Position numbers and translations under genes: made by a program. The notes beneath the pieces were generated by a model, which saw nothing but the letters and a program-made list of their open reading frames with translations, had not been told where the DNA came from and made no database searches. Positions 11,162 through 22,741 of a stretch of 64,000 nucleotides of DNA are shown one piece after another; within the stretch, counting starts at the first letter, position 1, and every line of letters starts with the position of its first letter. Source of the DNA: Flabesymbios commensalis. Its lineage: Eukaryota; Annelida; Polychaeta; Terebellida; Flabelligeridae. The stretch is from positions 31,747,137 to 31,811,136 of the forward strand of contig OZ024914.1 of NCBI GenBank assembly GCA_964017125.1, written 5' to 3'.

Positions 11162-11485
11162 AGTACAGAAATTATAATTTCACTACGTTGTACTATAATT
11201 TTTTTAAATTTGGTTCTGTTTCCGGTTTAAATTTATCTTTTCAACAATGTAATAAAGGTACCCACATTGAAAAAATTTATATTTTTTATCTGTGTTACTC
11301 TACATATTAAAATTGTATAAACTTGATTTCCCTGTTTTGAACATGTTTAATATATTGTTTTTTTTAATGATATATTTTTATTTTTTTCTAAATGTGGATA
11401 ACAATTGTGTAAACAGGCCGTTTCTGTGTTGAACGTCACAGGCTTCGTCACATTATATTTACACAAATGTTCATTTATGGTAACA

Positions 11486-12033
11486 TTAAAGGGACCCCTT
11501 GGGATGAGACATTTTTAATGTTGTCTATTTTGAAAATTTAATTTATATAAAGATATATAGCCTACTGATTTTAACTGGAAATACGAAAAAGTCAAAAAAC
11601 AATATTAAAGCACCAAAAAAGAGTGAAATAGTTGTATTTCCAGGTCGTATATTGCCATGTAAACAAAACAAGTCAGCAATATTCAGCACTTTACATCACA
11701 TATTCCCACGTATCAGACGGTAAGATCAGAGCATTTGCCGCTAATTGGTGTCTTATAGTCAGGACACGGGAGGACACACCTGCAGCACTGATTGTCCACC
11801 CAACGCTGGGCCGATGCCATCAGCATGTGGCCCAATGCTGTGAAAACATTCAATCGTCCTTCAGGTATACAAGTAGTTTGTTTGGGTTACTTCTTGTTTT
11901 ATAGAAATGTTGATTAAAAATATTTGTAAAAATATAAAAATTCTGAAAAAAATAAAAACATGATCCGTAGGATGCACTACTTCAGTACGGAATTAAAAAC
12001 GAAAATTGATGTCATCTCAAGGGGCTGCTTTAA
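11486..12033 (+). mobile_element. TTAA-flanked MITE, AGGGACCCCTTGG family, copy 1
   Basis: A 540-bp element between two TTAA tetranucleotides (11486-11489, 12030-12033). The ends are imperfect inverted repeats: AGGGACCCCTTGGGATGA at the left, and the reverse complement of the right end is AGCAGCCCCTTGAGATGA. A second copy at 16771-17340 matches along its whole length. The interior includes a piece of the dispersed GCTGGGCC repeat (CCCAACGCTGGGCCGATG). TTAA target sites suggest mobilisation by a piggyBac-type transposase. No coding sequence is present. Confidence 0.85.
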
Positions 12034-12818
12034 ACGCACTCCTTCACAATTCATATGTGCACACCATTTTCAATAAATATTGGATACACTGAAAATACAC
12101 TGAAAATGATAACCCGATAAAAAGATTCTCACAACGAAGAGTGGATTTTAGCTTTTCAATTGATTATATTCTGTATATGTCAAAATAGGCACTGTATATT
12201 ACAATTTTGACTATTTAGAATCCAGAGTGTTTAAAACGTCACTGTGAGCTGGGCGCCAGTATATTTGAACACAAGCTATGTTGTATTCACCAATGGCACA
12301 GACACTGGTAAATTGTATATCGTTCTCAACCCATTATATTCACTCCTGGGACATTTTATTAAAAGGAAATATTGTTCAATTCACTTGCCAATTCATCGAC
12401 ATTTGTTATCCTTGCGAACTACTACTAGTATCTGATATTTCTGTGTTTGTCATTCTGGTGATATTTTAGGGGCAGGATATTGTCAGATGCTCCGGTAAGC
12501 AAGAAATATATTATAATGAAATGCGTTAAAAATATCGTATTTAAATTAAACTAACAACTGAATCGAAATGTTCCAGCATGCCCACAGGTCTGTCCACAGT
12601 TTTGATAATGTATCGCATAGTTAAAGCTGCATAACTGTTTTATTTATTTCGCCAGAAATAACCTAAAATGTTGAAAAAAATCCTTCATATATTTTTAAAA
12701 GCTTTATAACTGCACAAAATCGATGTAAATGTAGCTGGATTAGATCACGACGCGATACACCATCAAGTTATATGGTGTGGTAAATCGGTCCGTCTGTGTT
12801 GGCCTACAATGTGTACTT
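12034..12818. other. Unassigned AT-rich spacer
   Basis: No gene, repeat pair or recognisable element was seen between the MITE and the repeat block that starts at 12819. Confidence 0.4.
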
Positions 12819-13165
12819 AATAGTTGTTAATTATGGGCCAATATAATGTTACATTAGACCAACATCAAACCCTTAATAACAAACACGACACGTTGAGCCG
12901 CATTGGAATAATGTTAGGCCAGAGCCGTAGACGATGGCCCCGGATTAGTCCGACATCGCATCAATGCCTCGTGCTGGCTGCGATGCCCAGCCCACCCAAA
13001 CCACCGGTTGGTGTCCTAAGACTAGGTCAGCCCCCATAATAACTCTGCAAGCACGAGTCACCGACCCACTGATGGTTCAATGTTGGTCCAGCTTCTACGA
13101 CGCCGGTATAACAATGACCCATCAATGGATGAATGCCTCTTGCTTGTTGGGACAGCTACCTGTAC
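12819..13165. repeat. Dispersed GTTGGCC-type repeat, inverted partner of 16048-16288
   Basis: 12819-13061 is an inverted match to 16048-16288: TAGTTGTTAATTATGGGCC, GACATCG.ATCAATGCCTCGT, CCACCGGTTGGTGTCCTAAG, AGGTCAGCCCCCATAATAAC. The remainder to 13165 continues the same repeat style (CAATGTTGGTCCAGC, CTACGACGCCGG). The family recurs across the window. Confidence 0.8.
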
Positions 13166-13999
13166 CGTGAAGACTGCTTTTTTACAATTATTTTATTTTA
13201 CCGCATTTCGCTATTTATATAACTGTATGTGATGACTAACGATGAAATAAAATAGTCTGATATTTTCGAATAGCATTGTCACTATATATTTTGAAATGCC
13301 CGTGAGGTATCAAATAAAAAACTGCGCGAAAAAAAGATACTTCACCAAATTTGGTCCACTACAATTTCCCACGGTCGGTCGGGGAAAAGCGTCTTCATGG
13401 CAGGCCAAAGGCTCAGATGCTGGCCCACACTTAAAAGCACCATAATAAACCAGAGTCCTATTTTTTAAGTGAGTGACATTCTCTATACCGGTACCGAAAT
13501 TAAACATGACATTATATGCAGATATTACTCATATCATACAAAGTAATAACTTCTAGATATGTCTAACTGACATGAGACAATACACTTTGTACGGGATACC
13601 CTTAAACAAGTTCCGAAGTTCCCAAGTTCCAGGAACTTAAAGTTCCCAATTTTCAAGTTCCGGGAACTTTAAGTTCCGAAATTCCGAAATAAAAGTTAAG
13701 AAAAAAATGTTTTTTCCTATTTCAACAAAAAACATTTTAGATGCTGCCTTTTGCCTTTCCACGCATTATAGATTGCCAAGCTGCGCGCATGTGGTTTTCT
13801 AGACCGCGCACACTCATTGTTATGTTCAAATGACGAATTAGGCCTCTATGTGTAGGTCCGACGTTGACCCAAGGTGGTTGACCCAAAGAGGTAAGGTTTG
13901 CCCAACGTCTGTAACCTTGCAGCAGCATTAATCCAAGATCGGGTCAATGTCCGTTTGATAGGAGATTTACAGCTGGTATTTAGGCAGCCATCCACAGAA

Positions 14000-14142
14000 A
14001 AGTTTGTAAACGGGTTTTATCCGTGACACAAATCCTGGTCACGGCACCAATGTAAAAAGGTCCAAGCGTTGACACAATCATGGTCATACGTACCAATGTA
14101 AACCGGTTTTATCCGTGTCACAAATCCTGGTCACGGCACCAA
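14000..14142 (-). repeat. Repeated leader/primer-site-like segment
   Basis: On the minus strand TTACATTGGTGCCGTGACC or a variant occurs three times within about 130 bp, each followed by AGGATTTGTG and CGGATAAAACC-like sequence. It lies directly after the LTR-like fossil, where a primer-binding site would be, and looks locally amplified. Confidence 0.55.
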
Positions 14143-14772
14143 TGTAAACGGGTCTTATCCATGATACGTTGACACGCTATCGACGCGTGTCCCAATGTTC
14201 TGGCACGGCAAACACAACACTCGTGGATAAAATAATAAAGTCTTGAATATATATAAAATATATATTAAGCGTAAAACATTCAATTTCTCAGTACACATGT
14301 TAGTACTTATATCTCGTTGTGTAATTTGTTGATAATTTTGCTGTTGCTTCAGTGATCTACAAGATGTTAGATACCGAAGCAACTCCCACTAAACTTAGCC
14401 AAACCCGAAACGTCTCTGCTAGAATACTCCCCAATTTCTCTCTGAATTTTTATCTGAATTTTTTTCTTTCGAAGGCTGTGGACGCCTTCCTTTATAGCGG
14501 ATCCCGACGGGCGCGGTCACTTCCAGTGGTGAAATGACATCTCCACCAATCAGGATCCTTACTTTGATATACATTCACATTCCTGGGCTGTTTTCCAGAA
14601 CCGACTCACACAGGCCTCCAGAACTAGGGGACATCCTGGCTGACAATTAGTACTTGTCGCAGTACCGTCTCTACCATGTGGTTCACATGTAAACAGCCCA
14701 GGACAGCATGTTTATTCTACCCTTTACTTACCGAAACCCCAATTTAGCCACCTGTTACTTAGCATTGTTACA
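14143..14772 (-). mobile_element. LTR-retroelement fossil: LTR with primer-site region
   Basis: Read on the minus strand this 630-bp block starts TGTAACAATGC and ends TTTACA. It holds a TATA-like CGCTATAAAGG about two fifths of the way in and an AATAAA-like stretch, and it is followed at once by TTGGTGCCGTGACC, which fits the primer-binding position of BEL/Pao-type elements. No gag or pol region follows. It is a remnant of one end of an element, inserted in the 3-kb TIR element. The family call is tentative. Confidence 0.55.
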
Positions 14773-14899
14773 AAATGATCTGAGTAGGCCCAGTTGTTTC
14801 TCAAGTTCAAAAACTATTATAACATGCCGCTATATATGCATAGAAAATATATAATGATATTATAGGGCCTAGGCCTACAAATCACACCTCGCAGATGAC

Positions 14900-15012
14900 A
14901 ATTCCCAGCAAACACCACGCCTTGACCCAATGCTGGTTTTACGTTGGGCCAGCGTTGCAAAGGTGGTCGAACATAAAACCAGCATTGGGTCAATGCGTCG
15001 TCTTAGTTGAAA
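14900..15012. mobile_element. Hairpin MITE, CCCAGCAAACAC family
   Basis: TTGACCCAATGCTGGTTTTA (about 14932) faces TAAAACCAGCATTGGGTCAA (about 14980) as an exact inverted pair around a GGGCCAGCGTTGC core, with CCCAGCAAACACCACG outside on the left. It is the same design as the hairpin at 43177-43289. Confidence 0.7.
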
Positions 15013-15294
15013 AGGAATCCATGTAATCTCAACGTTGTTCCTTAAAATATCATCGATACTGTTTTCACTGTTATTAAGTACTGTCACATGTCATAATTTT
15101 CTCACGGGTTGCGATGCTTGTTGATTGCCGGGGGGGGGGGGCGGTGCAAACAGCGTCGCGCGTGGAGGAAAGACCTCATAAGCTGTACACGATATTAAAT
15201 AATATATGCCATCTAACACGACAAAGACCCAATACTAGTAATCGTTTAATAATGTTGTTCTATTGTCGGCCACCACCACTCGAGCACGAAAATA

Positions 15295-16048
15295 CGGATA
15301 TCTCGAAAACCCCCTCGACCCCCTCGACCCACGACCCCCAACTTTAATTTTTTTTTTGCTAGACTATTTATAAAAATCGGGAAACAATATCAGGTCAATG
15401 TTGGCTCATCGTCTGCGACGACATTAACTGAACGCCTCATGTATATTTTGAGGAGAGGCACGATACGCAATATAATAATGCTGGCACTTGATTAGGCTAT
15501 AGACTGCCATCTGGGTCCCTCCACTGTCCTAAATTAACGCTGGCCCAACATTGTTCCAGTCCAATGATAGCTAAGCACGAAGCATTGAACCAATGGTGGA
15601 TTCATGCTGGCCCAACCTCAGTAACGCTGGCACACCACTTGCGATGCCAGTGACAATGCGTGTGACTGAATGAAGCTGACGAGTGATATGCGGGTGATAT
15701 GACTGGCAAGTGTTAGCATCAAAAAACAAGAGGCATTCAATCCCATGCTTGGGTTAAAGTTAGGCAAGCGTCGTAAACAGTGACCCACCATTAAAATGTG
15801 TTTGGCCAGCTGTAGGTCTATGTGTATTCATAAAACTATAGTTTTACTGTGTATTATCGCGCCAATCCATGGCCACCCAGTAGGCTAAACAAGAGACATT
15901 AAACAAACGTTGGGCCTATATAAGTTTCCCCAATGGTATTATTATACAAAAGTTAGAATTATATATACAAACAAAAACTTTTTTTAAATAAGTCGAGGGT
16001 CGAGGGGCGAGGGGGTTGAGGGGGTCGAGGGGGTTTTCGAGATACCCG
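15295..16048. mobile_element. Nested TIR element with CTCGAAAACCCCCTCGACC ends
   Basis: The left end CGGATATCTCGAAAACCCCC and the right end GGGGGTTTTCGAGATACCCG are inverted repeats, each followed inward by C-rich CCTCGACCC runs (about 50-55 bp of TIR). The 750-bp interior carries copies of the GCTGGCCCAAC dispersed repeat and no coding sequence. Superfamily unknown. Confidence 0.7.
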
Positions 16049-16288
16049 TGACTCTGCTTGCTGAGTTATTATGGGGGCTGACCTAGTCTTAGGACACCAA
16101 CCGGTGGTTTGTGTGGGCTGGGCATCGCAGCCAACACGAGGCATTGATCCGATGTCGGTCTAATTCGGGGCCATCGTCTACGGCTCTGGCCCAACGTTAG
16201 TCCAATGCGGCTCATTGTGTCGTGTTTGGTATTAAGGGTTGATGTTGGTCTAATGTAACATTATATTGGCCCATAATTAACAACTATT
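16048..16288. repeat. Dispersed repeat, inverted partner of 12819-13061
   Basis: This reverse-complement match to 12819-13061 sits inside the 3-kb TIR element, immediately after the nested TIR element. Because its partner is outside that element, the two copies are independent insertions and not arms of one palindrome. Confidence 0.8.
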
Positions 16289-16770
16289 ACAAAAATACTA
16301 TATCTGGGAAAATATCATATTGTAATACTCTTCATTTTAGATATTTGCCAAGATTGCCTATAAACAAAATATAAATATGTGAAAAACTAACTTTAGTCTA
16401 CATCACTTAAAATTAATATTGGGTAGTCTACCAAACTGTTTTTTCCGACAAAAACGATTTTTGCAAATAATGTTTTAATATATTTTTTCACTTATTTTGG
16501 AATTTCGGAACTTGAAAATTGGGAACTTGAAGTTCCCAGAGCTTGGGAACTTCGGAACTTGGGAACTTCGGAACTTGGGAACTTGTTTAAGAGTATCCCA
16601 CTTTGTACTGTGAAATGTATCCATGATAATTATTTTATGAAATAATTATTTTAAGTCTTCCACTCTTTTTTCAATGATGACCGTTATCTGCCACAACAAA
16701 ATTAAATCTCAATAACCGGAGCAGTAAAATAAAAAAATAAAACACCATTCTCCATGGATTAATCTTTTGA

Positions 16771-17340
16771 TTAAAGGGACCCCTTGGGATGAGACATTTT
16801 CAATGTTGTCAATTTTGAAAATTTAACTCATATGAAGCTATATAGCCTACTGATCTGACCTAAAAATACAAAAAAGTCAAAAAACAGTTTTAAAGCACCG
16901 AAAAAGAGTGAAATAGTTATATTTCCAGGTCGTATATTGCCATGTAAACAAAACAAGTAAGCAATATACAGCACTTCAAACCACATATTCCCACGTCTTG
17001 GCCGAGGAGATCAAAGCAATCGCCGCTAATTGGTGTCTGATTGGTGTCTTATAGTCAGGACATGAGGTGATACATCTGCAACACTGATTGTCTGCCCAAC
17101 GCTGGGCCGACGGCATCACCATGTGGCCCAGTGCTGTAGGAACATTCAGTCGTCCTTCAGCATGTATTTAGGTATACAAAAAGTTTGTTTGGGTTTTAAG
17201 CGGTTTCATAGAAATATTAATAAAAAATATTTTTAAAAATCTGAAAACTCTGAAAAAAATAAAATCATGATCTGGGGGATACACTACTTCACTACAAAAC
17301 TAAAAACGAAAATTGAGGTCATCCCAAGGAGCTGCTTTAA
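16771..17340 (+). mobile_element. TTAA-flanked MITE, AGGGACCCCTTGG family, copy 2
   Basis: TTAA at 16771-16774 and 17337-17340 bounds a 562-bp copy of the element at 11486-12033. The ends are AGGGACCCCTTGGGATGA and CATCCCAAGGAGCTGCT. LINE-coding sequence begins on the very next base. Confidence 0.85.
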
Positions 17341-19150
17341 AATAAACAAGACAGTTATGACAAAATCAGAACGATCCGGGCCGATTTTTCAAATCAGGTG
17401 GATGATGTACCATTTGTTCAGAAGCCTAAAATGAGAAATAAACTTTTCAATTTAGAACCAGCATCAGAGGACGAGGTCAGGAAGATCATTATGAAGTCTG
17501 CATCAAAATCATGTGAACTTGATCCGATTCCAACGAACATCCTCAAAGCCTTGAATATTTTAATAGAACCCATAACAACTATAATTAATTTATCTCTAGA
17601 ATCTGGAACATTCCCACTGTCATTCAAAGAGGCTCATGTCACACCTTTACTTAAGAAATCAAACCTTCCTGTTAATAACCTCAAAAAATATAGACCAGTC
17701 TCCAATCTAAGTTTCATTTCTAAAATTATTGAAAAATTTGTTTCCAACCGTTTACAAGCTCACATAAACTCCAACAAATTGAACAATCCAATGCAATCTG
17801 CGTACCGGAAATTCCATTCCACTGAGACAGCCCTGTTAAGAGCTCACAATGACATCTCAGTTTTTCTTGACAAGGGCCATGTCACAGCTTTGACTTTACT
17901 TGATGTGTCTGCGGCGTTCGATACTATCGACCACAACACTCTAGCAAATAGACTAGCTGAGTGGTATGGTGTCTCTGGTGTGGCTTTGGCCTGGTTTAAA
18001 TCCTACCTTTGTGGCAGGCAGCAAAACATTACAATTAACAAATCTTTTTCTGACTCTAGTTTGCTCGAGCATGGAGTGCCGCAGGGTTCTGTACTTGGCC
18101 CTCTGCTTTTCAGTTTGTACACCGCTCCTCTTAAGCACCATTATTTCAAGTTATGGATTGAGTCATCACTTATACGCCGATGATACACAAATTTACATCT
18201 CCTTAACAGGTGACACAACTACTGAGTCATTAAAAATGCTTCAGAGCTGTATTACCGGGGTATCTGCTTGCATGGCTCAATCCAAACTAAAACTCAATAC
18301 TCGCAAGACTGAATTTCTTCTCATTGGCTCGAAATCGCAAAGGGAGAAGTTCATTAACCTTTTCCCCCTTGCGGTGGTGGACAATGAGATGAATCCAGCA
18401 GATTCCGCAAGGAATTTGGGTGTCTTTTTTGACAGTGGTTTGAATTTTCGTCAGTACATTTCATAGGTGTCCAGTTCCTGTTTTTATCACATTAGAGATC
18501 TTTAACGCATCAGAAAAAGTCTACCTCTAGCTTTAGCAAAACAAATTGCAGTGGCACTGGCGACAAGCAAACTGGACTACTGTAACTCGTTATTACACGA
18601 AATTCCAGCTAAAGATCTACAGAAATTACAGCGTGTTCAGAACTGTTTGGCAAGGGCTGTGACAAAGGCTCCTCGTTTCAGTCGCTCTATTCCTCTATAT
18701 TATATTGGCTTCCAATCAAGTTTAGAATACAATTCAAAATATGTACTTTTGTATTTCGTTGTCTCAATGATGGTCAGCCATCTTATTTATCTAGCCATCT
18801 TTTCTCTGCAGACTCCGTGAAACATCTGCGATCGAACAATACAAATAAACTCAAAGTACCACGTATCAGAACTAAGTTCGGTGCGCGTGCCTTTTCTGTT
18901 TTTCGTCCTACTCTCTGGAATTTACTGCCTGCACACCTTCGTGTAGCTGAAAATATTTCCTCTTTCAGAAAACTGTTAAAAACGCATTCTGGCTTTTCTG
19001 CCCTAGCTTCTCTGCGTCCCGGCTCCCTGATGACGACCATGCCTATTTCCCTCGACTCTTCTTTGGAATTTGATAAGGATGGATTGCGCCTCTGAGCTCG
19101 GCCCTCCGAGGAGTTAGGCGCTATAGAAGTTTTCATTTCATTCATTATGC
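17341..19150 (+). mobile_element. CR1/L2-like LINE, 5'-truncated, ORF2 reverse transcriptase and 3' end
   Basis: Coding homology starts at 17341 ([16 protein letters not shown]) and runs through a reverse transcriptase: [62 protein letters not shown], and YADD at 18173-18184. It continues with the thumb and C-terminal region (TSKLDYCNSLLHEIP, FGARAFSVFRPTLWNLLPAH) to a stop at 19095. The frame changes near 18130 (frame 1 to 2), a stop falls after FRQYIS (18466), and another shift lies near 18700-18800, so this copy is dead. The endonuclease is missing. The 3' end is GGCGCTATAGAAG followed by a TTTCATTTCATTCATT tail, typical of tetranucleotide-tailed CR1/L2-type LINEs. Confidence 0.93.
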
Positions 19151-19437
19151 AGCTTTAAATAACGCCTTTCCCTTTTAGATCAATTACGTCATTGTATTTA
19201 TTATTAACACATGAGAAAGTCATAGGCGCCTATATATTGGTGCAGTAAAAGCTCATATTATTTATTATGCCCCACCGGAGTACAGGAGCCTATTAAGTTT
19301 ATTGCGCCTGAGTTTGTGTTCTATTTAGGGGAAAGAGGGGTGGTGTGTGTTGGAAACGGTTGACATTTCCGTAAAACAGTCCTTATGAACAAGTTAAATA
19401 TAGAGTTTGAGGTCGCCAGGTCAAGTACCTGTGTGTT

Positions 19438-19912
19438 GAAAAAGTGTCAAGAAAAAATATATTCACGATTATAATCGTGACTATAGTGCTTGAAGGATTT
19501 TGGTTGAATAATGTTGGCCCGCCGTCGCAGACAGTTACCCAGCATTACATCAGTATTGGGCTAATGCATCGTGTTATCCTGGAAGTGGCATTTCTGGCGA
19601 CTCGGGAGGGAAGCGTCACCGCAGGCAGTCCGAGCAAAGACAGGACAATCACCCAATGCTGTTCCAATGTTGGGCAAGCGTCGAAGGCTGTGGGTCAACA
19701 TTGAAACAGCATTGGGTGAATTTCGATGTGTTTGCTGATATGCCGGCGCAATGTATACAGCAGACCCAGTGTTGGATTAGTGTTGGGCCAGCGTCGTAGA
19801 CAATTGACCGACATTGAACCAGCAATGGGCTGCGACAAGTCTATTGAATAGATGTTGGCCAGCACCGGTGATGGTGGTGGAAGGAATAAATGTTAGAGAT
19901 AATATTAACTTG
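19438..19912 (+). repeat. Long dispersed repeat R1, copy 1
   Basis: This matches 22742-23262 in the same direction throughout: AGGATTTTGGTTG.AATAATGTTGGCCC, CATTACATCAG.ATTGGGC, GACAATCACCCAATGCTGTT, GTCAACATTGAAAC, TGTTGGCCAGCACCGG.GATGGTG. It is built largely of GTTGGGCC/CGTCG modules. Further homology resumes at 20400-20535 (partner 23452-23555) beyond the SINE. Confidence 0.85.
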
Positions 19913-19945
19913 TCTTCTTGGTTCTTTCCTTTATTATATCATGGA

Positions 19946-20400
19946 CAAGAATGAATGAATGAATGAAATCTTATATAGCGCATGTATCCAGCCGGAGGCT
20001 GTTCAGAGCGCTGAACATCGAGAGTAACTAAGCAAGGCCTGTTATCATTTAAATCCCAGCTCAGTCTCCTGAGAGATATACAGCTGAGCTGCCATTAAGG
20101 CGCATCAAGCTATTTTCATTCCAAGCAAATTCGCCTTATGTGCCAAGTACTCACACATTGTGGATTTTCTGGGGTCTCACTGGATGGAAACTGCGCCTAC
20201 GTCCATTGAGGTTATTTTACGTCCAACTCTAGGTCAGTCAGACGAGCCATCTGATTTACGTGGTTCTCTGAGCCCTAGGATTGTATACAGCACCTGGCAG
20301 TCATCAGGCGGTCACCCATCCAATTATGAACCGGGCACGACGCTGCTTAACTTCAGTGATAGAGCCAATCACGGTGAGCGAACACCGTATTCCGTATGTA
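19946..20400 (-). mobile_element. 5S-rRNA-derived SINE (SINE3 type) with LINE-like tail
   Basis: On the minus strand 20399-20285 aligns with 5S rRNA. It keeps AAGTTAAGCAGCGTCG (5S AAGCTAAGCAGGGTCG), TTGGATGGGTGACCGCCTG (5S TTGGATGGGAGACCGCCTG) and AGGTGCTGTA, which cover the internal RNA polymerase III control region. A body of about 290 bp follows, and the element ends GCGCTATATAAGATTTCATTCATTC, resembling the 3' end of the LINE at 17341-19150. SINE3 elements have a 5S head and a CR1-like tail, as first known from zebrafish. This copy is diverged. Confidence 0.85.
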
Positions 20401-20559
20401 GGATTCTGGCCGATGAAGAAAACCAATACAAATATGTTTTCAAATTAAATGGCCGAATTTTGTCTATTGCACTCAAACAGACTAAAGCCGGGTCTCGGAG
20501 TTTGGGAACTCCTGTTTTAGTTCATATTAAACTTAGCTAATTAATCATGCACCTGTTGG

Positions 20560-21230
20560 ATGTCAGGTTAAGCGTAAAAGCTGGACTTGTGATGTTTTAT
20601 ACTAATAGACGGTTTACAGTATGTAGAAATAAACTGCTAACCATTGGTAATGAGTGACACTTTTATTCTCGCTTGCATGTTAAAAACTGTTTTTAGCAAT
20701 AGATAGCTTTAAATTTCAAAAGCATGGTCAGATGCGTGAACGGATGCATATCCTGAGCATAGACTTCGGGATATTCGGTAAATTGAGATATCCAACAATC
20801 TTGTGTGGAAAGGGTTCAACAATACATCAATCTCTGCAATTATTATATTTTTATTTCTAGTATGCGATTGTGAACAACAATGTATGTGCAATACCGTATG
20901 ACTTACACTATTATTATCACACTTTTGATTTTGCATGCATGAGTGACATAGACACGGTGAAAAGGGTAAAACATGACACTGTGGTTGGCTAGTCTAAGCG
21001 TTGAAGCTGACTTTCATTATTGAAGGACGCTTTGTGTCTTTACACATACTGGGATCTATAAAAAATTCCTTTCCATTGTGCCTATAATTTGATAAAAGTA
21101 GAAACTCCTTAAACGAAGATAAAAAAACTCGTTTAAGTGCTATATTAAATTAAAAAAACGACTGTAAAATAACTTCCATTTGTGGGACTGTGTTGTTCAT
21201 TAAAAAAAAAATAGAAATGTTGTAGCTATT
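20560..21230. other. Unassigned spacer
   Basis: This is AT-rich sequence with no supported gene or repeat structure. Confidence 0.4.
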
Positions 21231-21670
21231 TGTGCATGGTGTAATACGTACACATGACCCTCAGTAATACATACATACATTTGTAAATGTGTTATACGTA
21301 CTAGTGACCATCCGTAATACATACATAAATTTGTAAATGTGTAATACGTACTATAGTGACCCTCAGTAATACATACATAAATTGGTAATACATACAGGTG
21401 ACCCCCAGTATTACATAGATAAATTTATAAATGTGTAATACGTAGTAGGGACCCTCAGTAATACATGCATATATTTGAAAATGTGTGATACGTACATTAG
21501 TGACCCCCAGTAATACATCCATAAATTTGTAATACGTACAAGTGATCACCAGCATGACATAGATAATGTGTCATACGTACAAGTGACCCTCAGTAATAGC
21601 CTAGTAAAATAATACATGCATAAATTTCTAAATATGTAATACATAGGCTTACACGAGACTCCAGTATTAT
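21231..21670. repeat. Minisatellite, ~8 units of 40-58 bp
   Basis: Units follow GTGACCCTCAGTAATACATACATAAATTTGTAAATGTGTAATACGTAC with variable length and indels. Open frames across it are by-products of the repeat. Confidence 0.85.
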
Positions 21671-22741
21671 ATTGTCACAACATTTAGTCCTACATGCCAT
21701 CGTCTGGTATTAAACAGGCGATGAGCAGCCGGTGAAAATGTAGCCATGAACATAAAATATTTGACCCGATAATGACACCACGGTGATAGTTTGTGTTGGA
21801 AAACTTAAAATATTGGCTAAAAGTTAGCACAATGATGATCAGATTATTTTCCAATACTAGGCCAACTGCTATGTATGTCGACATGCTTTGTTGCGATATT
21901 TGGAGTAAAACATGTGTCGTAAATGATCACCTTATTTTATATTTATTCACCATGTATATATACGATTTTCATAATTGCTGTGAGGATAACCTTGTTTTAA
22001 GACGATTACTAGTAGATAAAATATCAGCAATAGCACCATCTTAAAAAGAACGCCATCCCGACGCCAACACGACACGGCGGACGGCGAATGGCTGGTTTTT
22101 AATCTGGACTCCAGGTTCTTTCAACAAACTCCTTTCTCTAGGAAAACGTCGTGTTTATTTCTCCTCGTCTGTGTAGAACACATATGATATACAGATACCG
22201 TTACATAGTCAGTTTACTCTACCCAACGTGGCAGAGAAACCTAACCCAGCTTGGTTCTAAACTAGAGCAACACTGATTTAACATATACTTAGGCATCATC
22301 ATAATCGGAACATGGATTTAACATAAATTTACGGGCACATAGGCCTCCCTCTGCCAAGCCCACGCGGACGCCAGTCCGTCTGAGTGGACAGCCTATCTTG
22401 ATGATCCCGCCCACCTCTGGCAGAACCTGCCGGTAGCGCCTGCATTACAAACTGGATTACAGCCTGGATTACAAATGAGTAATTAATTGTAGCTCATTGT
22501 AACACGCCAACCCGTAACGCGATCAGCCCGCGCACGGCTTGTCCTGTTTGATGGTGTCCCGGTCAGAAAGATCAATGATAGCATCATAGCTATGCATACT
22601 TTTACAATCTGTTGTCGCACTTTAGATGTACTGATGCAAATTTCCATATGGTGCATTTTGTTTTTCCTTAAATGTATCCCGACTTGATCAGGTTTGAGCT
22701 CAATATAACCTACCAGGTCCTCAGGTTAAGCACTTTATCTT
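21671..22741. other. Unassigned spacer
   Basis: No gene is recognised. 22050-22560 is somewhat richer in GC, with CpG-containing words (CGACGCCAACACGACACGGCGG), but no element ends were found. Confidence 0.4.

Larger units (their letters stand above)
13593..16599. mobile_element. 3-kb TIR element with 9-bp target duplication
   Basis: The terminal inverted repeats run about 120 bp. They begin GGGATACCCTTAAACAAG at the left and, reverse-complemented, GGGATACTCTTAAACAAG at the right, and continue as runs of AAGTTCC/GGAACTT. ACTTTGTAC flanks both ends exactly (13584-13592, 16600-16608). No transposase is seen. The interior is filled with other elements: an LTR fossil, a hairpin, a second TIR element and a dispersed repeat. 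A 9-bp duplication fits Mutator-like elements, but the superfamily is unproven. Confidence 0.85.

Noticed and set aside
12819-16605. One giant palindrome formed by the paired inverted segments
   Set aside because: The segment order (A, B, then A', B') is not mirror-like, so at least two independent elements are involved.
20160-20540. 126-residue frame as a host gene
   Set aside because: Most of it is the antisense of a 5S-derived SINE plus the R1 continuation.
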